DNA of 64,000 nucleotides from Actinoplanes lobatus (GTDB taxonomy: Bacteria; Actinomycetota; Actinomycetes; Mycobacteriales; Micromonosporaceae): NCBI RefSeq assembly GCF_014205215.1, contig NZ_JACHNC010000001.1, positions 1,369,001-1,433,000 of the forward strand. The letters run 5' to 3'. A program made the position numbers and the translations under genes. This document shows, piece by piece, positions 34,075 through 43,351 of this stretch (its first letter is position 1; each line of letters starts with the position of its first letter). The notes under the pieces are model-generated. The model made no database searches. It saw only the letters and a program-made list of their open reading frames with translations, and was not told where the DNA came from.

Positions 34075-35181
34075 TCAGTCGGTGAACGGCTCCGCGAGGC
34101 GGTCGGCCGCGGCCGCCACCCGCTCGTCGGTCGCGGTCATGGCGATCCGCACGTGGCGTGCGGCCGCCGGACCGTAGAAGGCGCCGGGCGCGGCGAGGAT
34201 GCCGCGCCGGGCGAGCCGGTCCACGGTCGCCCAGCAGTCCTCGTCGCGGGTCGCCCACAGGTAGAGGCCCGCCTCCGAGTGGCTGATCTCGAAGCCGGCC
34301 TTGGTGAGGGCGGTCCGCAGGGTGTCGCGGCGGGCCGCGTAGCGGGCACGCTGGTCGGCGAGGTGCGTCTCGTCGGTCAGCGCCGCGATCATGGCCGCCT
34401 GCACCGGCGCCGGGACGATCATGCCGGCGTGCTTGCGCACCGCGAGCAGCTCGGCGACCAGCGCCGGGTCGCCGCCGACGAACCCGGCGCGGTAGCCGGC
34501 CAGGTTGGAGCGCTTGGAGAGCGAGTGCACGGCCAGCACGCCGGTGTGGTCGCCGCCGGTCACCTCGTCGGCGAGCACCGAGACCGGGGTGGTCTCCCAG
34601 CCCAGCGACAGGTAGCACTCGTCGCTGACCACGGTGACCCCGCGCTCGCGCGCCCAGTCGACCACCTTGCGCAGGTGCTCGACGGGGAGCACCCGGCCGG
34701 TCGGGTTGGACGGCGAGTTGATCCAGATCAGCTTGACCCGGCGGTCCGGGCCGACCGCGGTGAGCGAGTCGGACCGGATCACCTCGGCGCCGGCCAGCCG
34801 GGCGCCCACCTCGTACGTCGGGTAGCAGACCGAGGGGATGACCACCACGTCGCCGGGGCGGACCCCGAGCAGGGTGGGCAGCCAGGCGACCAGCTCCTTG
34901 GAGCCGATCGTGGGCAGCACACCCGGCTCACCGGTCGTGCCGCACGCACGGGCCAGCCAGCCCGCGATGGCGGCGCGCAACGCCGGCGTGCCCGCGGTCA
35001 GCGGGTAGCCGGGCGAGTCCGAGGCGGCGGACAGCGCCTCCTGGACGGCCGGCGGGACCGGGTCGACGGGGGTGCCGACCGACAGGTCCACGATGCCGTC
35101 CGGGTGGGCGGCCGCGAGGGTCTTTGCCGGCTCCAGAAGGTCCCAGGGGAAGTCCGGCAGAGCCGACGAGAGGGCGCTCAG
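34075..35181 (-). CDS. dapC: Succinyldiaminopimelate aminotransferase
   Basis: A 368-residue class I/II PLP aminotransferase. The cofactor lysine is in [13 protein letters not shown], with SPSNPTGR and [11 protein letters not shown] around the PLP ring. Actinobacterial enzymes of this subgroup, always behind a ferredoxin gene, carry out the DapC step between DapD and DapE. Protein alignment from memory places the first residue at a CTG codon that overlaps the fdxA stop as CTGA; the next in-frame ATG/GTG upstream lies inside fdxA. Confidence 0.85.
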   Translation of the reverse strand: MSALSSALPDFPWDLLEPAKTLAAAHPDGIVDLSVGTPVDPVPPAVQEALSAASDSPGYPLTAGTPALRAAIAGWLARACGTTGEPGVLPTIGSKELVAWLPTLLGVRPGDVVVIPSVCYPTYEVGARLAGAEVIRSDSLTAVGPDRRVKLIWINSPSNPTGRVLPVEHLRKVVDWARERGVTVVSDECYLSLGWETTPVSVLADEVTGGDHTGVLAVHSLSKRSNLAGYRAGFVGGDPALVAELLAVRKHAGMIVPAPVQAAMIAALTDETHLADQRARYAARRDTLRTALTKAGFEISHSEAGLYLWATRDEDCWATVDRLARRGILAAPGAFYGPAAARHVRIAMTATDERVAAAADRLAEPFTD

Positions 35182-35504
35182 TGTGCGTCCCCGCGCGGCG
35201 GCTGGGCGGCCACGAACGTCGCGTCCTTCTCGATCTTGCCGACCTTGGAGGCGCCACCGGGCGAACCGAGATCCTCGAAGAACTCGTAGTTCGCGTTCGT
35301 GTAGTCCTTCCACTGCTCCGGGACGTCGTCCTCGTAGAAGATCGCCTCGACCGGGCAGACCGGCTCGCAGGCCCCGCAGTCGACGCACTCATCGGGGTGG
35401 ATGTAGAGCATCCGGTTGCCCTCGTAGATGCAGTCGACCGGGCACTCCTCGATGCATGCCTTGTCGAGAACATCGAGGCAGGGCTCAGCGATGATGTAGG
35501 TCAC
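35178..35504 (-). CDS. fdxA: Seven-iron ferredoxin
   Basis: A 108-residue ferredoxin with the 7Fe pattern: an N-terminal cysteine set for the [3Fe-4S] cluster (C9, C17, C21) and [12 protein letters not shown] for the [4Fe-4S] cluster. It transfers electrons in the cytoplasm; the partner is unknown. GTG start behind AAGGGA. The fdxA-dapC pairing is a conserved actinobacterial arrangement. The C-terminal extension after residue 80 is typical. Confidence 0.9.
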   Translation of the reverse strand: MTYIIAEPCLDVLDKACIEECPVDCIYEGNRMLYIHPDECVDCGACEPVCPVEAIFYEDDVPEQWKDYTNANYEFFEDLGSPGGASKVGKIEKDATFVAAQPPRGDAH

Positions 35505-35586
35505 TGGTCTTTCCCTTCAAAGCCACGCCGCGGAACCGCCGACGACAAATTGCAGAGCCTAGTATTCCTGCCGAAGGGGGTAATGC

Positions 35587-36546
35587 GTGCTCCGACAGCA
35601 GGATGTGGGACACCGGGTGGTGGTACGGCGAATTGTAGGCGTAACCGGGGACCGCACGCTCTTCACGGATGCGCTCGGTGAACTCGTCGACCTCACCGAG
35701 ACCGATCTCACACTGGCGACGGCCAAGGGCACGCTCCGGGTGCCGCTGCGCGAGGTGCACCGGGCCAAGCGGGTGCCACCGGCGCGCCGTCCGCACGCGG
35801 CCGCGGTGATCGCCCTGGAGACGGCCGCCGACGAGGCGTGGCCCGCTCCGGTCCGGTCCCGGCTGGGCGGCTGGATCCTGCGCGCCGCGGACAACTGGAC
35901 CGGCCGGGCCAACTCGGCGCTCCCGGTCGGCGACCCGGACCGCCCGCTGGAGGCGGCCATCGACGCGGTGGTGAAGTGGTACCACGACCACGGTCAGCAG
36001 CCCCTGATCAACGCGCCGATGCCGCTCGCCGCGCCGGTGAACTCGGCGCTCGACGAGCGCGGCTGGACGAGCCGGCCGCTGACCCTGGTGCAGACCGCGC
36101 CGCTGGCGCCGCTGCTCGCCACGCCGGCCGCCGCCGGGCTGCCGCCGGTGGAGCTGGCCGACGCGGCCGGTGACGACTGGTACGCGATGGTCGCGGAGCA
36201 CAAGGGCACTCTGCCGGCGGCCGCGATCCGCGTTCTGAACGGCGTACCGGAAAGGGTCTTCGCTCAGATCCGCGACGCGGAGGGTGACCTGGTCGCGGTG
36301 GCCCGGGGTGCGGTGACCGGCCCGGATCGCTGGCTCGGCGTGTCACTGGTGCAGACCGCGCCGGCCGCCCGCCGGCAGGGCCTGGGGCGGCACGTGATGC
36401 GCGGGCTGGCGCAGTGGGCCGCGCAGCGTGGCGCGACCCGCGCGTATCTCCAGGTGGAGGAGCGGAACACGGCGGCCGTGGCGCTCTACGGGCGGCTCGG
36501 GTTCAGCACCCACCACACCTATCTGACCCGGGAAGCGCCGGACTAG
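35587..36546 (+). CDS. GNAT acetyltransferase, two-part
   Basis: A 319-residue protein whose C-terminal half is a GNAT domain (acetyl-CoA loop RRQGLGRHVM near 258, then VEERNTAAVALYGRLGF). The N-terminal 70 residues form a small domain (VGVTGDRTLFTDALGELVDL) and the middle resembles a degenerate second GNAT copy. GAAGGGGG precedes the GTG. It is divergent from fdxA-dapC, a placement shared in many actinobacteria. Substrate unknown. Confidence 0.8.
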   Translation: MLRQQDVGHRVVVRRIVGVTGDRTLFTDALGELVDLTETDLTLATAKGTLRVPLREVHRAKRVPPARRPHAAAVIALETAADEAWPAPVRSRLGGWILRAADNWTGRANSALPVGDPDRPLEAAIDAVVKWYHDHGQQPLINAPMPLAAPVNSALDERGWTSRPLTLVQTAPLAPLLATPAAAGLPPVELADAAGDDWYAMVAEHKGTLPAAAIRVLNGVPERVFAQIRDAEGDLVAVARGAVTGPDRWLGVSLVQTAPAARRQGLGRHVMRGLAQWAAQRGATRAYLQVEERNTAAVALYGRLGFSTHHTYLTREAPD

Positions 36547-37010
36547 CGGCCGACGACCCGGCGGGGGCGGCTCTTGCGGGCCTCGGTGAAGGCCTTCAGC
36601 GCCCGGGAGCGGTAGTCGCGGCCCAGCATGACGGCGGTCCAGTAGCCGAGCAGTGTCCCGGCGATGGCACAGGCGCCGTAGATCCAGATCTGGGCGAAGA
36701 AGTCGCCGGCGCCGTCGGCGAACGGGCCGTGGCCGCTCAGGAACGGTCCCACCAGAACGGTCAGGAGCATGCCGCCGAGCGCCCCGAAGGCCACGTCGGG
36801 CAGCCAGCCGGACGGCTTCTCCCGCTGCGAGCGGACGAAGGTGAGAACCGCGAGGGCCAGCGCGATCACGATGAACATGACGATCGTGGCCGTGCCCTGG
36901 GCGGAGTCGTCGCCGTCGAACGCGAAGCGGATCACCAGCCGGGCCACCGCGTTGATCGCGAACAGGCCGAGCGCCAGCGCCGTGATCCTGAACCAGCGCT
37001 GCTGCCTCAT
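36543..37010 (-). CDS. Four-helix membrane protein, unknown
   Basis: A 155-residue protein with about four membrane helices (near 8-25, 38-56, 72-92 and 107-128) and a basic C-terminal tail ending RRVVGR. The third ATG of the frame (37010) is chosen because GGAGG lies five bases upstream of it. No family recognised. Its stop interlocks with the GNAT gene on CTAG. Confidence 0.7.
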   Translation of the reverse strand: MRQQRWFRITALALGLFAINAVARLVIRFAFDGDDSAQGTATIVMFIVIALALAVLTFVRSQREKPSGWLPDVAFGALGGMLLTVLVGPFLSGHGPFADGAGDFFAQIWIYGACAIAGTLLGYWTAVMLGRDYRSRALKAFTEARKSRPRRVVGR

Positions 37011-37082
37011 CTCGTCCTCCATGGGGAATCGCACCGTGTGAATGTTCCGCCGGACATCTTCGCGGATGGCACCCGGTGATTC

Positions 37083-37535
37083 CTAGAGGGTGCCTGAGAG
37101 TCCGCTGTCAGTCGCCGCCGGAACGGGCGGCGGTTTCAGGATCAATCGGTACGAGAACATGGCGAACGTCAGGCTGCCGGCCACCATCGTCACGAGGAAC
37201 ACCCAGTTCGCCCCGCCGACCAGGTAGTCGCCGCCGTCCGTGCGGACGCCCGAGGCGGCCAGCATGACCAGCGTCCACAGGGCCCAGGGAAGGCCCACCG
37301 CCCAGCGGCCGACCGTGGTGAGGGCGAACCAGGCGAGCGCCAGGTTGGCCCCGACCGCCAGCGGGACGGCCAACGGCAGTGCGAAGCCGCTCCCCTCGTA
37401 CGGAGAGTCGCCGGCCAGCAGCGAGCCGACCGCACCCACCCGCAGGGCGCTGAGCTGTATCTCGAGGAACGCGGTGACCAGCGTGGCGACGAGCACCACG
37501 GTGATGCCGGCGGCCCGGGTCGCGGTGGAGATCAT
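37083..37535 (-). CDS. Integral membrane protein coupled to mshB
   Basis: A 150-residue protein with four membrane helices and a short C-terminal tail. Its ATG overlaps the mshB stop as ATGA, so translation is coupled to mycothiol synthesis. No catalytic motif is seen. The tight link suggests a function tied to MshB or simply shared regulation. Confidence 0.75.
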   Translation of the reverse strand: MISTATRAAGITVVLVATLVTAFLEIQLSALRVGAVGSLLAGDSPYEGSGFALPLAVPLAVGANLALAWFALTTVGRWAVGLPWALWTLVMLAASGVRTDGGDYLVGGANWVFLVTMVAGSLTFAMFSYRLILKPPPVPAATDSGLSGTL

Positions 37536-38407
37536 CTGTCGCCCGTGTCGATGCCGGCGAACAGGTCGCCCTCCCAGCCGTGCGGGCCGGAGCCGGGGCC
37601 GCGCTCGCCCTTGACCAGCGTGTAGTACTCCACGCCCATGAACTCGCCGCCGAAGTCGCCGGCGATCCCGTACAGCCAGGAGTTGTCCGGGATCTGGGTG
37701 GCGTGGGCGCGCATCGCCGCGGTCTTCTTGGCGTAGTGGTCGGTGCCGTCGATGCGGGCCGCGATCTCCGCGTCCGGCGTGCCGAACGGCAGGTCCTCGG
37801 GCTTCTCCACCTCGGCGAACGGGTTGCTGTCCGCGCCGCGGAACGCCTCCATGCCGTCGACCAGCACGCTCAGCGGCATGGCGGTCCAGTAGATCTTCTC
37901 CGGGCCGTCCGGGCCCGCCAGCTCGGCGGCGCGCATCGCGACCCGGTGGGCCTGGATGTGGTCCGGGTGGCCGTAGAAGCCGTTCTCGTCGTAGGTGATC
38001 ATGACCTGCGGGCGGATCTCCCGCATGATCTCGACCAGGTGGGCGGCCGCCTCGTCCAGGTCGGCGCCCCAGAACGCCCGGGGGTGCTGGTTCGTCGGCA
38101 GGCCCATCATCCCGGAGTCCCGGTACCGCCCCGGACCGCCCAGGATCCGGTGGTCCGTGACGCCGAGCGCGGTACAGGCCCGCTCCCACTCGACCAGGCG
38201 ATAACCGCCCAGCTGGTCCGCGTGCGCCGCGCCGAGCCGGGCCAGATCCGGCACGTGGATCTCGCCCTCCTCACCGAGGGTGCAGGTGACCAGGGTCACG
38301 TGGGCGCCGGCGGAGACGTAGTGCGCCATGGTCGCGCCGGTACCGATGACCTCGTCGTCAGGGTGGGCGTGCACCAGCAGCAGACGGCGGGCTGGAAGGT
38401 CAGTCAC
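37532..38407 (-). CDS. mshB: GlcNAc-Ins deacetylase MshB (mycothiol synthesis)
   Basis: A 291-residue LmbE-like zinc deacetylase that removes acetyl from GlcNAc-inositol, the second stage of mycothiol synthesis. Zinc ligands are H15 and D18 in HAHPDDE and a histidine in [10 protein letters not shown]. The length fits. The GTG start has no ribosome-binding site; TACAGT lies seven bases upstream. Together with mrx1 it shows that the organism uses mycothiol. Confidence 0.93.
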   Translation of the reverse strand: MTDLPARRLLLVHAHPDDEVIGTGATMAHYVSAGAHVTLVTCTLGEEGEIHVPDLARLGAAHADQLGGYRLVEWERACTALGVTDHRILGGPGRYRDSGMMGLPTNQHPRAFWGADLDEAAAHLVEIMREIRPQVMITYDENGFYGHPDHIQAHRVAMRAAELAGPDGPEKIYWTAMPLSVLVDGMEAFRGADSNPFAEVEKPEDLPFGTPDAEIAARIDGTDHYAKKTAAMRAHATQIPDNSWLYGIAGDFGGEFMGVEYYTLVKGERGPGSGPHGWEGDLFAGIDTGDR

Positions 38408-38414
38408 GGCGGAT

Positions 38415-38420
38415 ACTGTA
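38415..38420 (-). promoter_or_regulatory. Leaderless -10 box of mshB
   Basis: TACAGT on the minus strand, seven bases before the mshB GTG, fits the TANNNT-N7-start pattern. No clear -35. Confidence 0.45.
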
Positions 38421-38489
38421 CGCGCGACCAGCGCCGAACTCGCTTCACCAGCCCGCGGTTTGCCCGGCGCGAGTCGCCCTTGATCGGCG

Positions 38490-40259
38490 ATGCTGGGAAA
38501 CGTGGAGTACCCGTACGCCGTGACCGTCGGTGCAGACGGCGCCCGAGTCGTGTTCCTCCGGTCCGCCGAGTTGTGGCTGCTGGACGTGGCCTCCGGTACG
38601 GAACGCCGGGTCACCGCGGGGCCGGTCGGCTCGTACGCGGCGGATCGCGACGCCCGTACCGCCGCGATCCTGCGTGACGGTGAGCTGTTCCGTGCCGACC
38701 TGATCGAGGGCACGGTCACCGCGGTGCCGACCGCCGGGCCCGCCCACCACGCCCGGCCCGACCCGCAGGGCCTGCGGATCGGGTACGTCACCGACCTCAC
38801 CGGCGCGGCGTCGCTGCACGTCACCGGGCCGGAGGGGGACCGGCTGCTGGCCGGTGAGCCGGGCAACGCGTGGCGGGAGCACGGTGACACCATCGCCTGG
38901 GGTGTGCCCGGCCCGGCGTCGGCCGAGTTCGGGCGGGACCGGGGCTGGTGGTGGTCACCGGACGGGACCCAGATCCTGGCGGTGCGCAGCGCCCGTGCCG
39001 CCAGCCTGCACCTGCTCGACCTGGACTACGGGTGGGTGGACGTGCACTGGGACCGGGAGACGTACCCGTACCTGGCCCAGGTGCGCTGGTTCGGCGGCGG
39101 TCCGCTGATCACCGTGCTGCGCCGGACACAGCAGCACGGGCTGATCCTCTCGATCGACCCGCGTACCGGGGAGACCCAGGTGCACGCGGAGCTGGCCGAC
39201 GCCCGCTGGGTGGAACCCATCCCGGGCACCCCGCGCCACCTGCCGGACGGCCGGGTGCTGGTCGGCGGCGAACTGGCCCACGACGGCTTCGACGCCCGCT
39301 GCCTGTTCGCCGACGGCAGCCTGCTCACCCCGCCCGGACTCTACGTACGGCGGGTCGCCGGGACGCTGCCGCACGACGGCGGGACGGCCGGGGCGCCGGA
39401 CCTGATCGTCGAGGGCAGCCTCGGGGAGCCGTCGGTCCGGGAGGTGTTCCGGGTCCGCACGTCGCTGGGCAGCGGCGGGCCGGAGGTGAGCCGGCTGGCC
39501 GTGCTGGGCGGCGCGGACCGGGTCACCGTGGGCGGGGACGTGCTGGTCGTCGGGGCGCAGGTGTGGCGCGGGGACCGGCGGGTGGCGACGTTGCGCACGC
39601 CGGGGCCGCACGTGCCGTACCGCCCGGATCCGGCTCTGGAGCGGGTCACCGACCGGCGGTTGCCGGCCACCGTGCTGTATCCCACCGGCTTCGTCGCCGG
39701 GACCCGGCTTCCGGTCCTGGTCACCCTGGGCGAGGGGCCCGGGCACCAGCAGGTGGTCACGGACCGCGCGGCCTGGCAGGAGCGCCGGCGCTGGGCCGAC
39801 TCCGGCTTCGCCGTCGTCAGCATCGATTCCCGGGGTACGCCGGGAGTGGCGCCCAGTTTCGAGAAGGCGGTGCACCGCCGGCTCGCCGAGGTGGTCCTCG
39901 CCGACCAGGCCGACGGCCTGCGCGCGCTGCACGGCAAGCACCCGGACCTGGACCTGAGCCGGGTCGCGGTGCGCGGGCACGGGCTGGGCGGCTGGCTGGC
40001 CGCGCTGGCCGTGCTGCGCCGCCCCGAGGTGTTCCACCGCGCGGTGGCCCGGGAGCCGGTCACCGACTGGGCCGACCTGCCGGTCCCGGTGGCCGAGCGC
40101 TACCTGGGCGACCGGGCCGACTCCGCCGACGTCTACGCCCAGCACGCCCTGAGCGGCGCCTCCCCGGACGTGCTGTTGGTCGGCGCGGAGCTGCCGGGCT
40201 TCCGGTCGGTCCCGGAGGCCGGTTTCGACGAGGAGCGCGCCTTCCTGCTGGACCACTGA
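38490..40259 (+). CDS. S9 prolyl-oligopeptidase-like protein, catalytic residues lost
   Basis: A 589-residue protein with an N-terminal beta-propeller like DPP IV and a C-terminal alpha/beta-hydrolase domain. The nucleophile elbow that should read GxSxGG is GHGLGG (in [13 protein letters not shown]): the serine is a histidine. The C-terminal strand that should end in the catalytic His loop is shortened and the protein stops with LLDH. So it is probably a non-peptidase that binds a ligand. Another start, GTG at 38502, is possible. Confidence 0.75.
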   Translation: MLGNVEYPYAVTVGADGARVVFLRSAELWLLDVASGTERRVTAGPVGSYAADRDARTAAILRDGELFRADLIEGTVTAVPTAGPAHHARPDPQGLRIGYVTDLTGAASLHVTGPEGDRLLAGEPGNAWREHGDTIAWGVPGPASAEFGRDRGWWWSPDGTQILAVRSARAASLHLLDLDYGWVDVHWDRETYPYLAQVRWFGGGPLITVLRRTQQHGLILSIDPRTGETQVHAELADARWVEPIPGTPRHLPDGRVLVGGELAHDGFDARCLFADGSLLTPPGLYVRRVAGTLPHDGGTAGAPDLIVEGSLGEPSVREVFRVRTSLGSGGPEVSRLAVLGGADRVTVGGDVLVVGAQVWRGDRRVATLRTPGPHVPYRPDPALERVTDRRLPATVLYPTGFVAGTRLPVLVTLGEGPGHQQVVTDRAAWQERRRWADSGFAVVSIDSRGTPGVAPSFEKAVHRRLAEVVLADQADGLRALHGKHPDLDLSRVAVRGHGLGGWLAALAVLRRPEVFHRAVAREPVTDWADLPVPVAERYLGDRADSADVYAQHALSGASPDVLLVGAELPGFRSVPEAGFDEERAFLLDH

Positions 40260-40284
40260 AAGTGTCGCACCCGGCAAATAGGGT
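40256..40284 (+). promoter_or_regulatory. Leaderless promoter of tldD
   Basis: CTGAAA (40256-40261) and TAGGGT (40279-40284) are 17 bp apart; seven bases later comes the tldD ATG, which lacks a ribosome-binding site. The -10 is identical to that of dapD. Confidence 0.6.
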
Positions 40285-40291
40285 CGGGTTC

Positions 40292-41728
40292 ATGAGCCAC
40301 TTCGATGAGGCGGGTGCGGCGGTGCAGGCCGCACTCGACGCCGGTGCCCGGTATGCGGACGCACGCGTCATGGTGCGGCGGACCGAGGCCATGTCGGCAC
40401 GTGACGGCGATGTGGAGGATCTGAGCTTCGACGAGAGCGCCGGCCTGGGCGTCCGTGCTCTGGTCGGGTCGAGCTGGGGCTTCTACGCCGTCCCGGATCT
40501 GTCCGGGCCCTCCGCCCGCGCGGCCGGCGAGCGCGCCGCGCGGATCGCCGCGGCCGGCGCCCTGGTCCGCGGTCCGGCCACCGAGCTGACGCCGGCTCAG
40601 CCGGTCACGGCGAGCTGGGCCGCCGACTGCGTGATCGACCCGCTCGGCGTCCCGCTGTCCGACAAGGGTGACCTGCTGGTCCGGGCCACCGCCGCGGCGC
40701 GGGCGGCGGGCGCCGACGTGGCCGAGGCCAACTACGCGATCTGGGACACCCGCAAGTGGTTCGCCTCCAGCGAGGGCCACCGCATCGACCAGCACATCCG
40801 GGAGTGCGGCGCGGGCGTCACGGCGATCGCGATCGGTGACGGCGAGGTGCAGCGGCGGTCCTGGCCGTCGCACCGCGGCCAGTTCGGCACCCGTGGGTGG
40901 GAGCTGGTCGAGGAACTCGACCTGGTCGGCAACGCGCCCCGGATGGCCGAGGAGGCGCGGGCGCTGCTGACCGCGCCGCTCTGCCCGTCCGGCGAGACCA
41001 CCCTGGTGCTCGGCGGCGAGCAGCTGGCCCTCCAGATCCACGAGTCGGTGGGGCACGCCATCGAGCTGGACCGGATCCTCGGCTGGGAGGCCGCCTTCGC
41101 CGGCACCAGCTGGCTGGATCTGAGCCGGCTCGGCTCGCTGCGCTACGGCTCCGAGCTGATGAACATCACGATCGACCCCACCTTCCCCGGCGCGCTGGGC
41201 AGTTTCGGCTTCGACGACGAGGGCACCCCGGCCGCCAAGCGGCACGCGGTTCGCGACGGCGTCTGGGTGGGCGTGCTGGCCGGGCGGGACTCGGCGGCGG
41301 TCGCCGGGCTGGACTACGCGGGCAGCGTCCGCTCCGACGGCTGGTCCCGGCTGCCCATGGTGCGGATGACGAACGTCGGGCTGGAGCCCGGTCCGCACAC
41401 CCTCGACGAGATCATCGCGGCCACCGGCGACGGCGTGTTCATGGACGTCAACCGCTCCTGGTCGATCGACGACCGCCGGCTGAACTTCCAGTTCGGGTGC
41501 GAGATCGGCTACGAGATCAAGAACGGGAGGCTGGGGCGGATGCTGCGCAATCCGACCTACACCGGGATCGGCCCCCGGTTCTGGCAGTCGATGGACATGC
41601 TCTCCGGCGAGACCGTCGCCTGGGGCACACCCAACTGCGGCAAGGGGCAACCCGGCCAGATCGGCCACACCGGGCATCCGGCGGCGCCGGCCCGGTTCAC
41701 GAACGTGCGGGTGGGGGTGCGCGCATGA
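40292..41728 (+). CDS. tldD: TldD metallopeptidase subunit
   Basis: A 478-residue TldD-type peptidase with the zinc motif HESVGH at 250-255 (HExxxH) and further conserved blocks (SFGFDDEGTPA, GYEIKNGRLG). TldD pairs with TldE and degrades or trims small peptides such as modified peptide precursors. The frame is open far upstream but only as a shadow of the S9 gene. Its stop overlaps the tldE start as ATGA. Confidence 0.9.
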   Translation: MSHFDEAGAAVQAALDAGARYADARVMVRRTEAMSARDGDVEDLSFDESAGLGVRALVGSSWGFYAVPDLSGPSARAAGERAARIAAAGALVRGPATELTPAQPVTASWAADCVIDPLGVPLSDKGDLLVRATAAARAAGADVAEANYAIWDTRKWFASSEGHRIDQHIRECGAGVTAIAIGDGEVQRRSWPSHRGQFGTRGWELVEELDLVGNAPRMAEEARALLTAPLCPSGETTLVLGGEQLALQIHESVGHAIELDRILGWEAAFAGTSWLDLSRLGSLRYGSELMNITIDPTFPGALGSFGFDDEGTPAAKRHAVRDGVWVGVLAGRDSAAVAGLDYAGSVRSDGWSRLPMVRMTNVGLEPGPHTLDEIIAATGDGVFMDVNRSWSIDDRRLNFQFGCEIGYEIKNGRLGRMLRNPTYTGIGPRFWQSMDMLSGETVAWGTPNCGKGQPGQIGHTGHPAAPARFTNVRVGVRA

Positions 41729-43158
41729 GCGAGACGGATCTCGCCGCCCGGGTCTTGGACCTGGTGCGGGAACTGGCCGGGGGAAGTTGCGAGGCCGAGG
41801 TCAACGTGCGGCGCGAGGCCGAGGCGCTGACCCGGTTCGCCAACTCGGCGATCCATCAGAACGTGGCCTCGGCCACCACCGGGGTCCGGCTGCGCCTGCA
41901 CACCGACGGGCGGACAGCTGGCGGCTCCACCACCCTGACCAGCGACGACGGGCTGCGCACCCTGGTCGAGCGGACCCTCGCGGCGGCCCGGGTGAGCCCG
42001 GCCGACCGGTCCTGGCCGGGTCTCGCCCCGCCGGCCCCGCTGTGGCTGTCGCCCGGTCATCCCGGCTCGGACGAGTGGTCCGGGTACCCCTTCGGTTTCG
42101 ATGAGGCGACCGCCCGGGCCGACCCGGCCGAGCGCGCCGGCCGGGTCCGCGACTTCGTCGACGCGGCCGGCGGCATGGAGACGGCCGGCTACTGCCGGAC
42201 ACTGTCCGTGTCGGCCGCTTTCGCCAACACCGCCGGGCAGGCCGTCGAAGGGCGGACAGCGGAGGCCGCGATGGACGGCATCGCCCGCGCGGACGGCGCG
42301 GACGGGGTGGCCCGGCTGGCCGCGGCCCGGCTCGCCGACCTGGACGGGGCGGTGCTCGGCGCCCGCGCCGCCGCCAAGGCCCGTGCCGCCCGCAACCCGG
42401 TCGAGCTGCCCCCCGGTGAGTACGAAGTGGTCCTCGAACCGGACGCGGTCTCCGACCTGCTGGAGAACCTCGCGGTCTTCGGCTTCGACGGCAAGGCGCA
42501 CCACCAGCAGCAGAGCTTCGCCGAGCTGGGCAAGGAGCAGTTCGACCCATCGGTGACCATCGTGGACGAGCCGCTCGGCGGCCGCGAGGAGCAGGCCGCC
42601 GACCTGCCGTTCGACGACGAGGGCACGCCCCGGCGCACGCTGGTGCTGGTGCGCGACGGGGTGACCACGGCGGTGACCCATGACCGCACCTCGGCCGCGC
42701 GGGCGGGCGCCGAGTCGACCGGGCACGCGTCGCCGGCGTCCCGCTCGTGGGGGCCGCACGCCACGCACCTGCGCCTGGAGGCGGAGCCCCTTTCCGGTCA
42801 CGGCCCGGCGGCCGGCGGCCCGGAGTTGATCGCCGATTCGGCCCGCCCGCTGGTCGCCCGGATGCGCCGGGGCCTGCTGGTGACCGATCTCTGGTACACG
42901 CGGGTCCTCGACCCGAAGACTCTCGTGATCACCGGGCTGACCCGTAACGGCGTCTGGCTCGTTGAGGACGGTGAGGTCACCGCGCCGGTGAGCAATCTTC
43001 GTTTCACCCAGTCCTACCCGCAGGCGCTGGCCCCGGGCCGGGTGCTGGGGATCGGCCCGTCGACGGTGCTGTTGCCGGAGCGGTGGGGCCGGTCCCGGTA
43101 CGGCGCTCCCGCCCTGCACCTGGCGACGTGGAACGTGACGGGGAACGCCTCCGGATAG
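41725..43158 (+). CDS. tldE: TldE (PmbA-like) subunit
   Basis: A 477-residue partner of TldD that lacks the HExxxH motif but shares its fold (DDEGTPRRTLVLVRDGV, RVLDPKTLVITGLTRNGVWLVEDGE). TldD and TldE form a heterodimer with a central cavity. ATGA overlap with tldD fits equal production. No peptide-modification genes lie alongside, although the orphan ThiF-like protein is in the same window. Confidence 0.9.
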   Translation: MSETDLAARVLDLVRELAGGSCEAEVNVRREAEALTRFANSAIHQNVASATTGVRLRLHTDGRTAGGSTTLTSDDGLRTLVERTLAAARVSPADRSWPGLAPPAPLWLSPGHPGSDEWSGYPFGFDEATARADPAERAGRVRDFVDAAGGMETAGYCRTLSVSAAFANTAGQAVEGRTAEAAMDGIARADGADGVARLAAARLADLDGAVLGARAAAKARAARNPVELPPGEYEVVLEPDAVSDLLENLAVFGFDGKAHHQQQSFAELGKEQFDPSVTIVDEPLGGREEQAADLPFDDEGTPRRTLVLVRDGVTTAVTHDRTSAARAGAESTGHASPASRSWGPHATHLRLEAEPLSGHGPAAGGPELIADSARPLVARMRRGLLVTDLWYTRVLDPKTLVITGLTRNGVWLVEDGEVTAPVSNLRFTQSYPQALAPGRVLGIGPSTVLLPERWGRSRYGAPALHLATWNVTGNASG

Positions 43159-43249
43159 ATCCATTAACTTATCGGTTCCGATCTCTGCGATCCGGGATGG
43201 TGTTTTTGTGACCCGCCCCGCACAAGATGTCGGACCTTGGGCGTAACGT

Positions 43250-43292
43250 GTGCCCCACATCACCGTCACGGCGCGACGGCGGAGTGGGGCAC
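43250..43292 (+). promoter_or_regulatory. Two-tier hairpin in the sdh leader
   Basis: GTGCCCCAC (43250-43258) pairs with GTGGGGCAC (43284-43292) around an inner stem CCGTC/GACGG (43263-43267 with 43275-43279). It lies about 60 bases before sdhC with no T-tract, so it may act in the 5' leader rather than as a terminator. Confidence 0.4.
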
Positions 43293-43351
43293 CACTGTGT
43301 CCGTCCACCGTCGCCCGCGACCCTGCACACGGCACTGTCCAGGGAGATGGA

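Noticed and set aside
38948..40291. Long open frame upstream of tldD
   Set aside because: Shadow of the S9-like gene in another frame; TldD homology starts at 40292.
43206..43225. Rex (redox) operator upstream of sdhC
   Set aside because: TTGTG and CACAA are present, but with 10 bases between them instead of the 8 expected, and the centre lacks the AA/TT flanks.
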